From contig NC_018704.1 of assembly GCF_000307165.1 (NCBI RefSeq), positions 1,550,001 to 1,614,000 of the forward strand: a stretch of 64,000 nt of DNA, read 5' to 3'. Shown one piece after another: positions 50,167-63,784 of the stretch. The notes beneath the pieces are model-generated. The model made no database searches. It was not told where the DNA came from and worked only from the letters and a program-made list of their open reading frames with translations. The position numbers were made by a program, and so were the translations under genes. This DNA comes from Amphibacillus xylanus NBRC 15112. GTDB taxonomy: Bacteria > Bacillota > Bacilli > Bacillales > Amphibacillaceae. Position 1 is the first letter of the stretch. Each line of letters starts with the position of its first letter.

Positions 50167-50783
50167 TTAACCTAATTCCGCTCGCCACTCAAGTAAGCTT
50201 CTTGCTTCTTGCTCGGTAATTTCATTTCTTTTAATCAATAGCTCTGCAAGTTGGTCAAAGTTAGCCAATGTATAATACGGAACGCCCGCTTCTCTAAATG
50301 CATAGCTTGCTTTTTCCAAACCGTAGCTAAAGATTGCTAAAACTGCTGAAACAACCCCTCCAGCTTCTTCAACGGCTTTCACAACTGAAAGTACCGATCC
50401 ACCTGTTGAAATCAAGTCTTCAATAATGACGACCGAGTCTCCTGGCTTGATCACGCCTTCTATTTGATTACCTTGTCCATGTTCTTTCGCTTTACCACGC
50501 ACGTAGACAGTTGGTTTATTTAAACGATCCGCAAGTAATGTTGCATGTGGAATCCCTGCCGTTGCACAGCCTGCGACAACGTCAACTGTTAACTCTTTCT
50601 CCGCAATCACTTCAGTAAACCCTTCAGCAATTTGATTGCGCAAGTCAGGATATGAAATGGTCAAGCGATTATCACAATAAATCGGTGATTTAATCCCTGA
50701 TGTCCAAGTAAATGAGCGGTCTGGTTTAATTTGAATCGCGTTAATTTCAATTAATCCGGATAAAATTTGTTCTGCTTGCTGAC

Positions 50784-50787
<4 letters not shown>
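50167..50787 (-). CDS. pyrE: Orotate phosphoribosyltransferase
   Basis: Makes orotidine 5-phosphate from orotate and PRPP. The 206-residue protein has GIKSPIYCDNR, VAGCATAGIPHATLLA and the PRPP-binding VVIIEDLISTGGSVLSVV. Its ATG overlaps the pyrF stop as ATGA. It is the last gene of the operon, directly before the terminator. Confidence 0.97.
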
Positions 50788-53162
<2,375 letters not shown>

Positions 53163-53192
53163 CGAACTCTTCCCTTCTAACAAATTTTAAAT

Positions 53193-54479
53193 TTAAGGGG
53201 CTAATATTTGTTGATAGACTATTTTTCCGCCGACCATCGTTAATACTGGTTTTCCACTAACCTTCCAACCACCAAATGGTGTATTCTTTCCTTTGGACAC
53301 AAATGCTTCTGGATTAATAGTCCAATTCTGATCTAAGTCTAGTAAGACTAGATCTGCATCAGCTCCAATAGAGATCCTACCTTTATTTAACTGAAAAACT
53401 TCGGCAGGCTTCGTGCTTAACCATTTGATTAATTGCTCTAATGTGCATTTTCCTTTAAGGACTAAATGCGTGTATAGTAACGCAAAAGCTGTCTCTAAAC
53501 CGACGATACCAAATGGAGCTAATTCAATTGGTTTTGCCTTTGCTTCTACCGTGTGAGGTGCATGATCAGTTGCAATAAAATCAATTGTGCCATCCAATAA
53601 ACCGTTCCATAATGCTTCCTGATCAGCGATTGACCTTAAAGGTGGATTCATTTTAAAGTTCGTATCTTTTGTCTTAATATCTGTTTCATTTAATAATAGA
53701 TGATGTGGTGACACCTCTGCCGTTACTTTTATTCCTGCTCGCTTCGCATCACGAATGACACGAACAGATTCCTTTGTGCTCACGTGACAGACGTGGTAGT
53801 GACAACCCGTTGCCTCTGCAAGCAAGACATCGCGTGCGATTTGAGTCGATTCAGCAACAGAAGGAATTCCATTGACTCCTAGTCTCTGACTCACCTCTCC
53901 TTGATGAACACAGCCGTTGTTAATTAATGAATTATCCTCACAATGCGCAACAATTGCTTTATTTAGTCGTTGTGCTTTTGTCATGGCTGCCAACATATCC
54001 TGGGCTGTTTGAATTCCAACACCATCATCAGTAAAGGCAAACACGCCATGATCTACTAGACTCGCAAAATTAACGAGCTCTCTACCCTTTAACTCTTTTG
54101 TAATCGAACCATATGGCAAAACATTCACGATAGCATCTTGGGCAATCTTCTCTTTAAGTGCAATGACATGATCCTTATGATCAGGGACTGGGTTCGTATT
54201 TGGCATTGCACAAATGGTTGTATAACCACCTCTTGCCGCTGCTTTTGTCCCCGTCCGAATGGTTTCTTGCTTTTCTCCACCTGGTTCACGCAAATGAACA
54301 TGAACATCGATAAAACCAGGAGCAATAAATTGACCATTTGCGTCAATTACTTGATCATTTTCTTCTATCATTAACTCTTCTGAAATTGCAACAATTTTTC
54401 CATCTTCAATTCTGATATCTATTGTGTCTGAATTATATTCAGTTAACCCGTGCGTAGATTGCTTGATAATTATCCCCAT
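53193..54479 (-). CDS. pyrC: Dihydroorotase
   Basis: Zinc amidohydrolase that cyclises carbamoyl aspartate. The 428-residue protein has the metal motif [12 protein letters not shown], further ligands in IVAHCED and [11 protein letters not shown], and the catalytic DHAPHT. The ATG follows GGGAGG by about 10 bases and lies inside the 3' end of pyrB (41-base overlap), an unusually long overlap. Confidence 0.96.
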   Translation of the reverse strand: MGIIIKQSTHGLTEYNSDTIDIRIEDGKIVAISEELMIEENDQVIDANGQFIAPGFIDVHVHLREPGGEKQETIRTGTKAAARGGYTTICAMPNTNPVPDHKDHVIALKEKIAQDAIVNVLPYGSITKELKGRELVNFASLVDHGVFAFTDDGVGIQTAQDMLAAMTKAQRLNKAIVAHCEDNSLINNGCVHQGEVSQRLGVNGIPSVAESTQIARDVLLAEATGCHYHVCHVSTKESVRVIRDAKRAGIKVTAEVSPHHLLLNETDIKTKDTNFKMNPPLRSIADQEALWNGLLDGTIDFIATDHAPHTVEAKAKPIELAPFGIVGLETAFALLYTHLVLKGKCTLEQLIKWLSTKPAEVFQLNKGRISIGADADLVLLDLDQNWTINPEAFVSKGKNTPFGGWKVSGKPVLTMVGGKIVYQQILAP

Positions 54480-55374
54480 AATGGTGCGCCTCCCAATTCA
54501 GCAGATGATCTAATACAGCCATTCTTGCATAGACACCGTATTCCATTTGTTTAAATATTCTTGAACGATCACATTCAACAAGTTCATCAGCAATTTCAAT
54601 GTTTCGATTAACCGGAGCAGGATGCATTATGATCGCTTGCTTTTTCATTCTTTTCTCACGTTCAATAGTTAAACCGTACTTATCCAAGTAGTTTTCTTTA
54701 ACGTCAGTGCTAGAATCCTGATGACGTTCTGTTTGAATTCTGAGTAGCATGACAACATCTGCTGTCTCAATTGCAGCATCTAAATCTACATAAGGAAAAT
54801 CTAAGCTCTGATCCTGCCATTCTGGTTTTGCTGCGAACGATACATTTGCACCTAATGTACGCAGTGCATAAGCATTTGATCGAGCTACCCGACTGTGAAC
54901 GATATCCCCAACAATGAGTACATTTAAATCTTTAAAACTACGAAACTCCTTATACATTGTGTAAAGATCTAATAATGACTGAGTTGGATGCTCCCCTGCA
55001 CCATCACCAGCATTAATAACTGGTATATCTAACTGTTCGGCTAGCTCTTGTACAGCATTCTCTTTTGGGTGACGAATAACAATTGCCTCTGCTCCAATTG
55101 CAGCGATCGTCTTCGCCGTGTCATAAACAGATTCGCCTTTTACAGCACTTGAGAAATCCACTTGAAAATCGATTACTTCAAAGCCAAGCCTTTTCTCTGC
55201 AACTTCAAAGCTTAATTTTGTTCTCGTGCTTGGTTCATAAAATAAATTTGACACAAATCGTTTCTTCGCAGTTGATTGATTATTCTCTTTACTATTTGCA
55301 AACCAATCTGTTCTTTTAATTAAATGGAAAATTTCCGCTTGAGTCATTGTTTTCATAGAGACAAAGTTATTCAT
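54439..55374 (-). CDS. pyrB: Aspartate carbamoyltransferase catalytic subunit
   Basis: Forms carbamoyl aspartate from carbamoyl phosphate and aspartate. The 311-residue protein has the carbamoyl-phosphate loop [34 protein letters not shown] and [11 protein letters not shown]. The ATG follows GAGGTG. No regulatory PyrI subunit is present, as in other Bacilli. Confidence 0.97.
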   Translation of the reverse strand: MNNFVSMKTMTQAEIFHLIKRTDWFANSKENNQSTAKKRFVSNLFYEPSTRTKLSFEVAEKRLGFEVIDFQVDFSSAVKGESVYDTAKTIAAIGAEAIVIRHPKENAVQELAEQLDIPVINAGDGAGEHPTQSLLDLYTMYKEFRSFKDLNVLIVGDIVHSRVARSNAYALRTLGANVSFAAKPEWQDQSLDFPYVDLDAAIETADVVMLLRIQTERHQDSSTDVKENYLDKYGLTIEREKRMKKQAIIMHPAPVNRNIEIADELVECDRSRIFKQMEYGVYARMAVLDHLLNWEAHHYGDNYQAIYARVN

Positions 55375-55394
55375 TTTTTTAATTCACCTCGTTA

Positions 55395-55452
55395 TAATTT
55401 TTACTTATTGCTAGTTTTTTTTATAAAAAAGACTAGCTTGATTAATAGCTAG
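55395..55452 (-). terminator. Terminator-like hairpin between pyrP and pyrB
   Basis: AGACTAGCT and AGCTAGTCT arms followed by TTTTTT on the minus strand form a good intrinsic terminator right after pyrP (core about 55433-55456). Unlike the two leaders upstream, I find no PyrR-binding consensus in the 88-base gap or the end of pyrP. Confidence 0.7.
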
Positions 55453-55462
55453 TCTGTTTATA

Positions 55463-56824
55463 TTATTTTGAATCTACATCTGATTCGAACATATCACCTT
55501 TACCACGACCTACTTCTTTGCCTGGTAACACAAGATTTAAGACAACACCAACAATTGCAGCTAAAGCCATTCCAGCAATCTCAATATTTACTTCACCGAT
55601 TGAGAACTTAACCATTGCACCACCGATACCAATGACTAAAATAACTGAAGAGATGATTAAGTTACGGTTTTCTGCAAAGTTGATTTGATTATCGATTAAC
55701 ATTCTTAATCCACTTGAAGCGATAATTCCGAATAACAGAATCGAAACCCCACCCATTACAGGCTCTGGTATTGACATAATAACCTCAGAGACTATGCCAA
55801 TAAAACCAAATATAATCGCTAGTACTGCAGCACCTGCAATGACAAATACACTAAAGATTCTCGTAATCGCTAGAACACCAATATTTTCACCGTAAGTAGT
55901 ATTAGGTGGTCCACCTAAGAATGAAGCAATCATCGTTGCAACACCATCACCTAGAATTGATCGGTGTAAACCAGGATCTTTGATAAAGTTACGACCTACA
56001 ACGTTTGAAACAACCATTTGATCACCAATATGCTCAGCAATCGTAACTAATGCAACAGGGACCATTAAAGCAAGTAAGCTCCAATTAAATACCTCAAATG
56101 GTGAATAGTGAACAAACGGAATGACAAACTTTGGTGCGACAAAGATGGCACTAAAGAATTCACCAATTGAACCAGCTGAGACAATCTGATTCCAGCTCTC
56201 AACGATACCTGAGTAATCAACTACTCCTACAATAAGTGCATAAATATAGCCAACTACTATCCCGACTAAAATAGGAATAACACTTAAGAATCCTTTAAAG
56301 AACAATGAACCAAGAATCGCTACGACTAATGTTACCATCGCCACTGAGAAATGTAGACCACTATAATTTCCGTCAACATTCATCGCCATATTAATTGCAG
56401 TTGGTGCTAAACCTAAACCAATAACGACAATTACTGGACCAACAACGATCGGTGGTAATACTTTCATTAACCAGTCCGTACCAAAGCCCATAATTAAAAT
56501 AGCAAGTACGCCGTAAACTAATCCAGCAAAGAAACTACCAACCATCGCACCGGGAACACCTGAATCTCCAATGGCAGTAACTAACGGTGCGATAAAAGCA
56601 AAGCTAGAACCCAAGTAAACAGGTATTTTACCTTTAGTAATTAATAAGTAAGCTAGCGTTCCTGTACCACTCGAGATTAATGCAACCGCTGGTGGTAAAT
56701 CAGTTAAAAATGGGACAAGTACAGTGGCACCAAACATTGCAAATAAGTGCTGTAAGCTTAACATAAACCACTGTGATTTTTTCGGAACGTCCCTTACGTC
56801 CATAACCATATCTAATCTTTTCAT
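55463..56824 (-). CDS. pyrP: Uracil permease PyrP
   Basis: NCS2-family uracil/proton symporter in the cell membrane. The 453-residue protein has about twelve hydrophobic segments, with QHLFAMFGATVLVPFL, LAPTAINMAMN and GGPPNTTYGENIGVLAITRI, the family signature region. I start at the ATG after GAGAGGAAG; the 29 codons upstream in frame lie in the attenuator. Confidence 0.95.
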   Translation of the reverse strand: MKRLDMVMDVRDVPKKSQWFMLSLQHLFAMFGATVLVPFLTDLPPAVALISSGTGTLAYLLITKGKIPVYLGSSFAFIAPLVTAIGDSGVPGAMVGSFFAGLVYGVLAILIMGFGTDWLMKVLPPIVVGPVIVVIGLGLAPTAINMAMNVDGNYSGLHFSVAMVTLVVAILGSLFFKGFLSVIPILVGIVVGYIYALIVGVVDYSGIVESWNQIVSAGSIGEFFSAIFVAPKFVIPFVHYSPFEVFNWSLLALMVPVALVTIAEHIGDQMVVSNVVGRNFIKDPGLHRSILGDGVATMIASFLGGPPNTTYGENIGVLAITRIFSVFVIAGAAVLAIIFGFIGIVSEVIMSIPEPVMGGVSILLFGIIASSGLRMLIDNQINFAENRNLIISSVILVIGIGGAMVKFSIGEVNIEIAGMALAAIVGVVLNLVLPGKEVGRGKGDMFESDVDSK

Positions 56825-56861
56825 TTTTTTCTTCCTCTCAGTCATTTTCTCAAATAAAAAA

Positions 56862-56952
56862 GTCTCTTTGCACGGTTGCAAAGAGACCCATATTTGTATG
56901 CAGATAAGCACACAAATATCCCCCCGTACAACCTTGCAAGCCTCTCTGGACT
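56862..56952 (-). promoter_or_regulatory. PyrR attenuator between pyrR and pyrP
   Basis: The minus strand carries the PyrR-binding loop AGTCCAGAGAGGCT (56939-56952), then an antiterminator region, then a perfect 11-bp terminator stem GTCTCTTTGCA/TGCAAAGAGAC (56862-56888) followed by six T. UMP-bound PyrR would favour the terminator. Confidence 0.92.
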
Positions 56953-56967
56953 TGTTTTAAAGGTTAT

Positions 56968-57525
<558 letters not shown>

Positions 57526-57597
57526 TCACACCCCCTATGATTAACTATTGACGAACTCGTAAGTATCGTCAAAACGTTCCAAAATAACCATACCCAT

Positions 57598-57687
57598 AAA
57601 AAAACCCTTTTCTCCGCGCGAGAAAAGGGATTTGAATACACGTATCCAAATATAACGTATCTTGTTCCTTCTCAGCCTCACGGGACT
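57598..57687 (-). promoter_or_regulatory. PyrR attenuator in the pyrR leader
   Basis: The minus strand carries AGTCCCGTGAGGCT (57674-57687), the PyrR-binding loop, then an antiterminator and a strong terminator hairpin (CCCTTTTCT/AGAAAAGGG, 57605-57629) followed by a T run. Confidence 0.92.
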
Positions 57688-57713
57688 GTCTTAAAGGTTA
57701 TTTTGTTATTAAC

Positions 57714-57742
57714 ATTATTTCAGAGTTTCGCAGGAAAGTCAA
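57714..57742 (-). promoter_or_regulatory. Promoter of the pyr operon
   Basis: TTGACT (57737-57742) and AATAAT (57714-57719) are 17 bases apart on the minus strand. The -35 box overlaps the rluD stop, and the start is about 20 bases before the first PyrR loop. Confidence 0.7.
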
Positions 57743-58653
57743 TAACTTTCTTTTGCTTTATTTAAATAATTAATAAAAGATTGTGGAGGCTCAACTTCAA
57801 AATGCATCCATTCATTTGTCTTAGGGTGTCTAAACCCTAGCTCACAAGCATGCAGGGCCTGACCGTCTTCTTGAAAAGTCTTCTTTCTACCGTACTTTGG
57901 ATCCCCTACAATTGGGAAACCAATATATTTTAAGTGTACCCTAATCTGATGTGTTCGACCTGTCTTCAAGCTACACTTTATTAGCGTATACTTTTGATTA
58001 ATTCTTTCGATAACTTCAAAATACGTAATCGCTTCTTTTCCATTGTTCACTACAGCCATGCTTTGGCGATCCTTTGGATTTCGTCCAATTGGTGCCTCGA
58101 TTGTTCCGTATTCATGTGGAATAGCACCATGAACTAATGCTAAATAAGTTCGCTGCGCTTCTCGATCCTTTAATTGTTGTGCCAATGACTCATATGCTTG
58201 ATCTGTCTTAGCAATAATAAGCAAGCCACTCGTGTCGCGATCAATTCGGTGAACTATTCCGGGACGATCTTCACCATTTATCGTGGTTAATTGTTTCGTA
58301 TGATGTAGTAATGCATTAACTAATGTTCCTGAATGATGTCCTACTGATGGGTGAACAACCATTCCTTTTGGTTTATTGACAATTAATATGTCGTCATCTT
58401 CATAAATAATATCAAGTGGAATCGCTTCAGGCTCAATCTTAATACTTTCTTGCTCCGGTAGTTCCCAAACAACTTGATCATTTTCTTGGACGCGATAATT
58501 AGCTTTAACTTCACTACCATTTACCGTTACATGCCCTGATTTAATCCAATTTTGGATTTGGGCTCTTGAAGTGTCGTTAATGATATCACTTAATAGTTTA
58601 TCAATTCTAGTATTCGCTTGCTCCAAATCAACTACATGTGTGTATTTAGTCAT
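57739..58653 (-). CDS. rluD: RluD-family 23S rRNA pseudouridine synthase (YlyB)
   Basis: Modifies uridines of 23S rRNA. The 304-residue protein has an N-terminal S4 domain ([20 protein letters not shown]), then the catalytic core with the nucleophile Asp in [15 protein letters not shown] and [14 protein letters not shown]. It overlaps the lspA stop as ATGA, the conserved lspA-ylyB-pyrR order. Confidence 0.94.
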   Translation of the reverse strand: MTKYTHVVDLEQANTRIDKLLSDIINDTSRAQIQNWIKSGHVTVNGSEVKANYRVQENDQVVWELPEQESIKIEPEAIPLDIIYEDDDILIVNKPKGMVVHPSVGHHSGTLVNALLHHTKQLTTINGEDRPGIVHRIDRDTSGLLIIAKTDQAYESLAQQLKDREAQRTYLALVHGAIPHEYGTIEAPIGRNPKDRQSMAVVNNGKEAITYFEVIERINQKYTLIKCSLKTGRTHQIRVHLKYIGFPIVGDPKYGRKKTFQEDGQALHACELGFRHPKTNEWMHFEVEPPQSFINYLNKAKESY

Positions 58654-59117
58654 TTTTTCCTTGCGTCCTTTCCGAACTCATCTTTAATTACGACAATTCC
58701 TATCATAATGACACCGATCACTAATGCCGAATCAGCTAGATTAAATATTGGATAGCTATAAGAGCCGAAATAGACGTCAATAAAATCAACTACCTCTTGA
58801 TAAGCTAATCGATCAATAAAGTTTCCGATCGCTCCACCTAAAATTAATCCTAAACCTACACCAAGCAATCGGCTTTCATGAGCATACTTCCTTATATAAT
58901 ATACAATCACAACAATCACAATTGCGGTGATGATATAAAAGAATGTCATCTGTCCAGCTAAAATCCCCCAAGCTGCACCAGGGTTACGATGTGATGTTAT
59001 GTATAAAAAGTTCTCAATAATTGTAATGCTTTCTCGAAGCTCCATATTCGTTAATACAAGCCACTTTGTAATTTGGTCAATAATAATGACAACTAAAGCT
59101 ATCAGAAAATACAACAT
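58650..59117 (-). CDS. lspA: Lipoprotein signal peptidase LspA
   Basis: Membrane aspartyl protease (signal peptidase II) that cleaves prolipoproteins. The 155-residue protein has four membrane segments, the motif [11 protein letters not shown] and the catalytic Asp residues in [10 protein letters not shown] and [11 protein letters not shown]. The ATG follows GGAGG; in-frame codons upstream are not part of the family. Confidence 0.95.
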   Translation of the reverse strand: MLYFLIALVVIIIDQITKWLVLTNMELRESITIIENFLYITSHRNPGAAWGILAGQMTFFYIITAIVIVVIVYYIRKYAHESRLLGVGLGLILGGAIGNFIDRLAYQEVVDFIDVYFGSYSYPIFNLADSALVIGVIMIGIVVIKDEFGKDARKK

Positions 59118-59217
59118 ATACGTCCTCCATACTTGAATGTAATAACTAAATTTTAGCATATTTATTAACTAAAACTCAACTAATCGTTAATTATACTAAT
59201 TTGATTTAGCGATAAAA

Positions 59218-59245
59218 AATTCAGACAGCCGAAACTGTCTGAATT
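59218..59245 (-). terminator. Terminator of ileS
   Basis: AATTCAGACAG and CTGTCTGAATT arms around a short loop, followed by T residues on the minus strand, overlap the first bases after the ileS stop. Confidence 0.88.
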
Positions 59246-59249
59246 TTGT

Positions 59250-62000
59250 TTAATAATATGTTTCAACGATGTCAGCACATCTTGCACATAGATCTGGATG
59301 TGACTCATGTTGACCAACTGTCTCAGAAACAACCCAGCATCTTTCACAGCGTTCCTGATCATATTTTTCTACATGAACTTGAACATATTCATAATCCTTC
59401 AATTGATCATTCGCTTGATCTAAAAGTTCAACCTTAGATACGATGAATAACTGATCAAGTCGCTCAATCTCTGATAGTAGCTTTTTCGTTTGATCTTCTT
59501 TACCGAATAAAAGAATTTTTGCTTCTAGTGATTTACCAATCACTTTATCCGCTCTAGCTTCTTCTAATGCTTTCAGAATGTCGTCACGTACATTTACGAA
59601 GTGATCCCACTTTTCTAGCAAGCCTTCACTTTGTTCGATTTCTCTAGCTTTAGGCATATCAGTTAATTGAACATATTTTTCAGTTTGATTTGGAATATAG
59701 CTCCAAACCTCTTCTGCTGTATGTGTCAAAATAGGTGTAATCAATTTAACAATTGTAACGATATTTTCATAATAAACCGTTTGAATCGCACGACGGCGCT
59801 GGCTGTTTTCCTGTTCGATATAAAGAATATCTTTAGCATAGTCTAAATAGAATGAGCTCAATTCTTGAGAACAGAATTGGTGAATTAAATTAAATACAGT
59901 TGAAAAATCATAATTATCATATGCATTTAGAACTCTTGAGATCAATTGTTGTAACTTAACAAGCATATAACGATCTAGCTCATCTAAATGCTGATCCTCA
60001 ACTTTATTAACTTCAGGATCAAAATCTGCTAAATTACCAAGCAAGAATCTAAATGTATTTCTGATTTTACGATAACCCTCAGTAGTTTGACGGATAATAT
60101 CATCAGATACACGAACGTCTGCTTGATAATCTACAGAAGCAACCCACAGACGTAAAATATCTGCCCCGTATTGCTTCATAATTTTAGCTGGAACGATAAC
60201 GTTTCCTATCGATTTACTCATCTTGCGACCTTGGCCATCTAAAGTAAAACCATGACTTAATACAGCCTTATATGGTGCTTTCCCAGTTACAGCAACAGCT
60301 GTAGAAATTGAAGAGTTAAACCAACCACGATATTGATCTGATCCCTCTAAGTAAAGATCAGCTGGTCGTCTTAATTCAGGATGATCTTCTAATACGCCTT
60401 GGTGTGAAGATCCTGAATCAAACCAAACGTCCATAATATCTGTCTCTTTTGTAAAGATACCATTTGGACTATGTTCTGATGTAAATCCTTCTGGTAATAA
60501 ATCTTTTGTATCCCATTCAAACCAAATGTTAGACCCATGTTCTCTGAATAGCTTCACCACATGAGCAATTGTTTCATCCGTAATGATCGGTGTTTGATCC
60601 TCAGCATAAAATACTGGAATCGGCACACCCCAAACACGTTGACGAGAGATGACCCAATCACCACGATCTCTTACCATATTATACAATCTTGTTTCTCCCC
60701 ACTTAGGTAGCCACTCAACATTACCGATTTCCTCTAGAATTTCTTCGCGGAAATCTTTAATCGAAGCGAACCATTGTGGTGTTGCGCGATAGATAACTGG
60801 TTGTTTTGTTCGCCAATCGTGTGGATATGAGTGCGTAATAAAGTCTAGTGAAAGAAGTGCACCTTTCTCTTCTAATAGATCAGTAACCATCTTATTCGCT
60901 TTATCATAGAATACCCCTTCAAAACCTGGAGCCTCATCTGTAAAGACACCCTTATAATCAACCGGACAAAGGACATCTAAGTCATACTTTTGACCAACAA
61001 TAAAGTCATCCTCACCATGACCCGGTGCAGTATGAACAAGTCCTGTACCATCTTCAGTTGTTACGTGGTCACCAACAATGATTAATGAATCTCGATCATA
61101 GAATGGGTGTTTAGCTACAAGACGATCTGCTTCAATACCTTTAAATTTCTTAGTAATTGTATAATCAGCCCACTCTAATTTTGTTGCCACTTTTTCCAAC
61201 AGTTCTTCACCAATGATATATTTCTTATCGTTCACATTTACAACGACATAGTCTAAATTCGGATGAAGTGCAATCGCTAAGTTTGCAGGTAATGTCCATG
61301 GTGTTGTTGTCCAAATAACAAATTTCTCATCACCTGATAATAGTTCGCCACCATCTTTAACATCAAATGCTACATAAATCGAAGGTGAACGCTTATCCTG
61401 ATATTCAATCTCTGCCTCTGCTAATGCAGATTCTGACGACGGAGACCAATAAACTGGTTTTAATCCTTTATAGATATATCCTTTTTTAGCCATCTCACCA
61501 AATACTTCAATTTGAGCCGCTTCATATTCCTTATTTAATGTAATGTAAGGATTATCCCAATCACCGCGTACACCTAATTGTTTAAATTGAGCACGTTGAT
61601 TGTCAATTTGCTCTAATGCATACTCCGCACATAAGCGACGGAATTCTGCTGTTGTCATTTTCTTACGGTCAACCTTTTTCTTAGCTAAAGCCGTTTCAAT
61701 TGGTAATCCGTGTGTATCCCAACCTGGTACATATGGTGCATGATAGCCTGCCATAGATTTATACTTAACAATAAAGTCCTTTAACACTTTGTTAAGTGCA
61801 TGACCCATGTGGATGTCACCATTAGCATATGGAGGTCCGTCATGTAAGACAAAAAGCGGTCGACCTTTTGTTCTTTCTTGTACCTGTTGATATAGGTTAT
61901 CCTCTTCCCATGCTTTTTGAAGTTCAGGTTCTTTGTTTGGTAAATTTCCTCGCATTGGAAATTCAGTTTTTGGCATTAATAATGTTTCCTTATAATCCAT
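59250..62000 (-). CDS. ileS: Isoleucyl-tRNA synthetase
   Basis: Class I synthetase charging tRNA-Ile. The 916-residue protein has the HIGH-type motif HMGH at residues 64-67 ([16 protein letters not shown]), an editing domain with [13 protein letters not shown], the KMSKS loop ([12 protein letters not shown] near residue 595) and a C-terminal zinc ribbon (CERC, CARC). This is the bacterial ileS1 type. It is controlled by a T-box leader and its own promoter. Confidence 0.98.
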   Translation of the reverse strand: MDYKETLLMPKTEFPMRGNLPNKEPELQKAWEEDNLYQQVQERTKGRPLFVLHDGPPYANGDIHMGHALNKVLKDFIVKYKSMAGYHAPYVPGWDTHGLPIETALAKKKVDRKKMTTAEFRRLCAEYALEQIDNQRAQFKQLGVRGDWDNPYITLNKEYEAAQIEVFGEMAKKGYIYKGLKPVYWSPSSESALAEAEIEYQDKRSPSIYVAFDVKDGGELLSGDEKFVIWTTTPWTLPANLAIALHPNLDYVVVNVNDKKYIIGEELLEKVATKLEWADYTITKKFKGIEADRLVAKHPFYDRDSLIIVGDHVTTEDGTGLVHTAPGHGEDDFIVGQKYDLDVLCPVDYKGVFTDEAPGFEGVFYDKANKMVTDLLEEKGALLSLDFITHSYPHDWRTKQPVIYRATPQWFASIKDFREEILEEIGNVEWLPKWGETRLYNMVRDRGDWVISRQRVWGVPIPVFYAEDQTPIITDETIAHVVKLFREHGSNIWFEWDTKDLLPEGFTSEHSPNGIFTKETDIMDVWFDSGSSHQGVLEDHPELRRPADLYLEGSDQYRGWFNSSISTAVAVTGKAPYKAVLSHGFTLDGQGRKMSKSIGNVIVPAKIMKQYGADILRLWVASVDYQADVRVSDDIIRQTTEGYRKIRNTFRFLLGNLADFDPEVNKVEDQHLDELDRYMLVKLQQLISRVLNAYDNYDFSTVFNLIHQFCSQELSSFYLDYAKDILYIEQENSQRRRAIQTVYYENIVTIVKLITPILTHTAEEVWSYIPNQTEKYVQLTDMPKAREIEQSEGLLEKWDHFVNVRDDILKALEEARADKVIGKSLEAKILLFGKEDQTKKLLSEIERLDQLFIVSKVELLDQANDQLKDYEYVQVHVEKYDQERCERCWVVSETVGQHESHPDLCARCADIVETYY

Positions 62001-62064
62001 TAAGAAAACCTCCTTAGTTTCTAATTGTGTACAATATTCTCGTTGTTTAGACTAAATCAACAAA

Positions 62065-62330
62065 TAAAAAAAGTTCCCCCATCCCCAAAAGGGACGAGAG
62101 AACTCGCGTTACCACCCTAGTTAGCAATACTTAATAAATAATATATTACTCACTCTTCATCATAACGGGATGCTACCGTCCTAATTTACTTACAGATGTG
62201 TTCAAATAGGAAGCTTGAGAATGATCTTCAACTAAGTTCTTTTACTAGGCTTACACCATTTCCTAGCTCGCTTTAAAAAGATTTCATAGCCTACTCTTTC
62301 TCGCATTGCCTGTATAATATTAATTCATTA
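62065..62330 (-). promoter_or_regulatory. T-box riboswitch of ileS
   Basis: The minus strand has the T-box core AACTAGGGTGGTAACGCGAG (62103-62122) followed by a terminator hairpin (about 62072-62105) and a T run. A stem I region upstream has a specifier ATC codon for Ile (62223-62225) in GAAGATCATTC. The UGGU of the T-box matches the A discriminator of tRNA-Ile. Uncharged tRNA-Ile would favour readthrough. Confidence 0.93.
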
Positions 62331-62356
62331 ATCATAATTGTTATCTATGATAATGA

Positions 62357-62385
62357 ATTATATGTAATCATCTTTAATTCGTCAA
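62357..62385 (-). promoter_or_regulatory. Promoter of ileS
   Basis: TTGACG (62380-62385) and the consensus TATAAT (62357-62362) are exactly 17 bases apart on the minus strand. It is 20 bases after the divIVA stop and overlaps an inverted repeat at 62381-62400. Confidence 0.85.
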
Positions 62386-62400
62386 GTTTTTTTACTTGAC
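62381..62400. repeat. Small inverted repeat between divIVA and ileS
   Basis: GTCAAG and CTTGAC arms separated by 8 T/A-rich bases lie directly after divIVA. On the minus strand the loop is A-rich and no T run follows, so it is a poor divIVA terminator; its second arm forms part of the ileS -35 box. Confidence 0.5.
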
Positions 62401-62404
62401 CAAA

Positions 62405-62902
62405 TTAATCACTTTCTTGAATCTGCTCTGTAATTTCATCAGATTGTAACAACTTATCCCAATCATTATTCTCAACTAACTCCAATTGAGCCTCTACAAG
62501 CATCTTTAATCTCGTTCGGAATACTTTACCTTGCTTTTTCAATTCCTCAACTTCAATTTCAATTCGACGCGCCTTCTCTAATGCTTCATTAATAATTCGA
62601 TCTGCGTTTTTTTCTGCTTCACGAACAATTAAATGTGCTTCTTTCGTTGCATTACCCTTTAATTCTTCTGCTGTCTGTTGAGCAATTAAAATAGATTTAT
62701 TTAAAGTTTCCTCAATATTATTGAAGTGTTGTAATTTTTCTTGTAAATCTTCAACTTGTCGCTGAAGTTCTTTCTTTTCACGAATTACAATTTCAAAGTC
62801 TTTAATCACTTGATCTAGAAAATCATTTACTTCATCTTGATCATAGCCTCTTAATCCTCTAGTAAACTCTTTATTATGAATATCTAACGGTGTCAATGGC
62901 AC
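62405..62902 (-). CDS. divIVA: Cell division protein DivIVA
   Basis: Coiled-coil protein that binds curved membrane at poles and septa and places MinJ and other partners. The 165-residue protein begins PLTPLDIHNKEFTRGLRGYD, the lipid-binding domain, followed by DEVNDFLDQV, HFNNIEETLNKSI and LIAQQTAEELKGNATKEA. The start is a GTG 4-5 bases after GAGGAGGTGG; the residues before it in frame are not part of the family. Confidence 0.95.
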   Translation of the reverse strand: MPLTPLDIHNKEFTRGLRGYDQDEVNDFLDQVIKDFEIVIREKKELQRQVEDLQEKLQHFNNIEETLNKSILIAQQTAEELKGNATKEAHLIVREAEKNADRIINEALEKARRIEIEVEELKKQGKVFRTRLKMLVEAQLELVENNDWDKLLQSDEITEQIQESD

Positions 62903-62991
62903 AATGGCCACCTCCTCATTCATTGTATTTCTGTCATTTATGTTTATATTCGACATAAGTAGTCAAACTTCCTGCAAAAAAAATCAATTTA

Positions 62992-63774
62992 TCAACTTTT
63001 TAATAGAGCATAGGAAATTCGATAATTTTGCTTCTTTGTTAACGTGATAATGTCATTAAATCGACTCCTACCTTTACCACGACAAGATATCATATCACCA
63101 GATTCGACAATGAATGCCGGATCTTCTACAGTTTTAAAATTTACTTTAACATACCCTTTTTTTATCAATTCTAACGCTTGTGTTCTAGAAAATCGGTAAA
63201 TATGTTTAATCATCACATCTAACCGTAGCGAACTGACAGTTGTTTCGTGATTACTCCACTCATCTTTTGAATCGATCGCTTTACTTAATGGTATTGGCTG
63301 AAATTGTACATTAGCATTCTTAATTGAATTAAATTGCGCAATAATAAAGTCACTAATATCCGCACTAACAATGAGTTGAATGATCCCTTGATCTGGATCA
63401 ATTGAAAGATCCCCTAATTTCTTTCGCAGAAGTCCTAATGATAAAAAAGCACCCAAGACATCTCGATGTTCAATCGTTACAAACTTTGCAGGGTATTTCG
63501 TTGTTAGCACACTAATCGGAAAGCTATTACTATCAATTTCTTCATAAAAAGGAGCTAAAATAGCTTGTTTTCGTTCAGCATTTGGAATACCACCAAAAAA
63601 GACTAACTTAAACTGTTCATCTTGTCCAATAATATTTTGAAAAATATATTGCTCTCTTGGATCTAAGAAATCACTATATTTTGTAATATATTGTTTCTCT
63701 ACTTGGTCTTTCCAGCTTAATACTTGATCAATAAACGGTGCTTCATCTTTACGAAAGTGTTGATAAATTCCCAT
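62992..63774 (-). CDS. ylmH: S4-domain RNA-binding protein YlmH
   Basis: A 260-residue protein of the YlmH family, linked to stalled-ribosome rescue in B. subtilis, with a C-terminal S4 domain (RLDVMIKHIYRFSRTQALEL, KVNFKTVEDPAFIVESGDMI). The N-terminal domain (YQHFRKDEAPFIDQVL) is typical. It is located between ylmG and divIVA as expected. It ends 89 bases before divIVA. Confidence 0.94.
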   Translation of the reverse strand: MGIYQHFRKDEAPFIDQVLSWKDQVEKQYITKYSDFLDPREQYIFQNIIGQDEQFKLVFFGGIPNAERKQAILAPFYEEIDSNSFPISVLTTKYPAKFVTIEHRDVLGAFLSLGLLRKKLGDLSIDPDQGIIQLIVSADISDFIIAQFNSIKNANVQFQPIPLSKAIDSKDEWSNHETTVSSLRLDVMIKHIYRFSRTQALELIKKGYVKVNFKTVEDPAFIVESGDMISCRGKGRSRFNDIITLTKKQNYRISYALLKS

Positions 63775-63784
63775 CTACTTAACC

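Noticed and set aside
53163-53192. Remnants of carA/carB between pyrC and pyrK
   Set aside because: The gap is only 30 bases and contains nothing but the pyrK ribosome binding site.
62020-62330. A tRNA gene in the ileS leader
   Set aside because: The stems and the conserved AGGGTGGTAACGCG belong to a T-box leader; no acceptor stem or anticodon arm arrangement fits a tRNA.
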